A stretch of 64,000 bases of DNA. Source: Neisseriaceae bacterium. GTDB taxonomy: Bacteria; Pseudomonadota; Gammaproteobacteria; Burkholderiales; Neisseriaceae. The notes under the pieces are model-generated. The model was not told the DNA's origin and did no database searches. It worked only from the letters and a program-made list of their open reading frames with translations. Each line of letters begins with the position of its first letter. Within the stretch, counting starts at the first letter, position 1. Positions 63,951-64,000 of the stretch are shown here, in pieces. The stretch spans positions 183,331 through 247,330 of the forward strand of contig JAGBKK010000024.1 in the NCBI GenBank assembly GCA_017934045.1. Reading direction: 5' to 3'. A program made the position numbers and the translations under genes.

Positions 63951-64000
63951 AATCATAACGCTGTATTAGTGTGGTATTTTTCGCCACAAATATGCCAAAA

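Overview
This window is chromosomal DNA of a member of the Neisseriaceae. The clearest signature is the DNA uptake sequence (DUS): roughly 60 copies by eye of TTTCAGGCAGCCTGAAA or its complement, about one per kb. This is the dialect associated with Kingella, Simonsiella and Alysiella relatives (AGGCAGCCTGAA / AGGCTGCCTGAA), not the ATGCCGTCTGAA form of Neisseria. Four Correia-like small repeats, a Slam-type outer-membrane protein, the ntrY-ntrX pair and an NtrX with a degenerate ATPase domain all fit. The DNA is fairly AT-rich, and genus-level assignment beyond 'Kingella/Simonsiella/Alysiella-like' is inference.

Layout. 0-16 kb: a metallophosphoesterase cut by the window edge, metR with a MetR box, a 143-bp mobile-element remnant, glnB, mpl, trkH, a lipoprotein lytic transglycosylase, a kinase-like protein, Slam, an EamA transporter, an M14 carboxypeptidase, recD, a DnaA-box-bearing AT-rich spacer, folP and a small beta-barrel protein with a poly-A tract upstream. 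16-27 kb: typA, purH, hupB, ppiD, an RpfE-like gene with recJ, then xseB-ispA and kdsA. 27.4-31.6 kb: a four-gene DUS-free capsule-type cassette with two Stealth-family sugar-phosphate transferases, an XcbB/CpsF-like protein and a left-handed beta-helix acetyltransferase. 31.7-37.3 kb: tRNA-Ile(CAU), then the macromolecular synthesis genes rpsU-yqeY-dnaG-rpoD, where RpoD carries a long histone-H1-like repeat tail. 37-45 kb: thiG, surE, ftsK, a Pro/Ala/Glu-rich membrane protein, tRNA-Arg(CCG), a TPR protein coupled to ampD, engB and cytochrome c4. 45-58 kb: def-fmt-rsmB-DUF4390-ntrY-ntrX on one strand, and the LysM protein, dprA, smg and topA on the other. 58-64 kb: an Ala-rich lipoprotein, tsaE-amiC, a three-gene zinc-ribbon ABC transporter operon and a PhoH-like ATPase.

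How it fits together. Most genes are housekeeping (cell wall recycling and remodelling: mpl, ampD, amiC, slt, ftsK; translation and transcription: rpoD, rpsU, fmt, def, tRNAs; DNA metabolism: dnaG, recJ, recD, topA, hupB, dprA). The striking theme is how uptake sequences have moulded the genome: they encode recurring peptides (SGSLK, RQPE, QAA) inside many proteins, supply stop codons, and have expanded inside dprA, itself a transformation gene. Correia-like elements sit immediately 5' of dprA, topA and tRNA-Ile. The capsule cassette and the zinc-ribbon ABC operon are the main accessory candidates.
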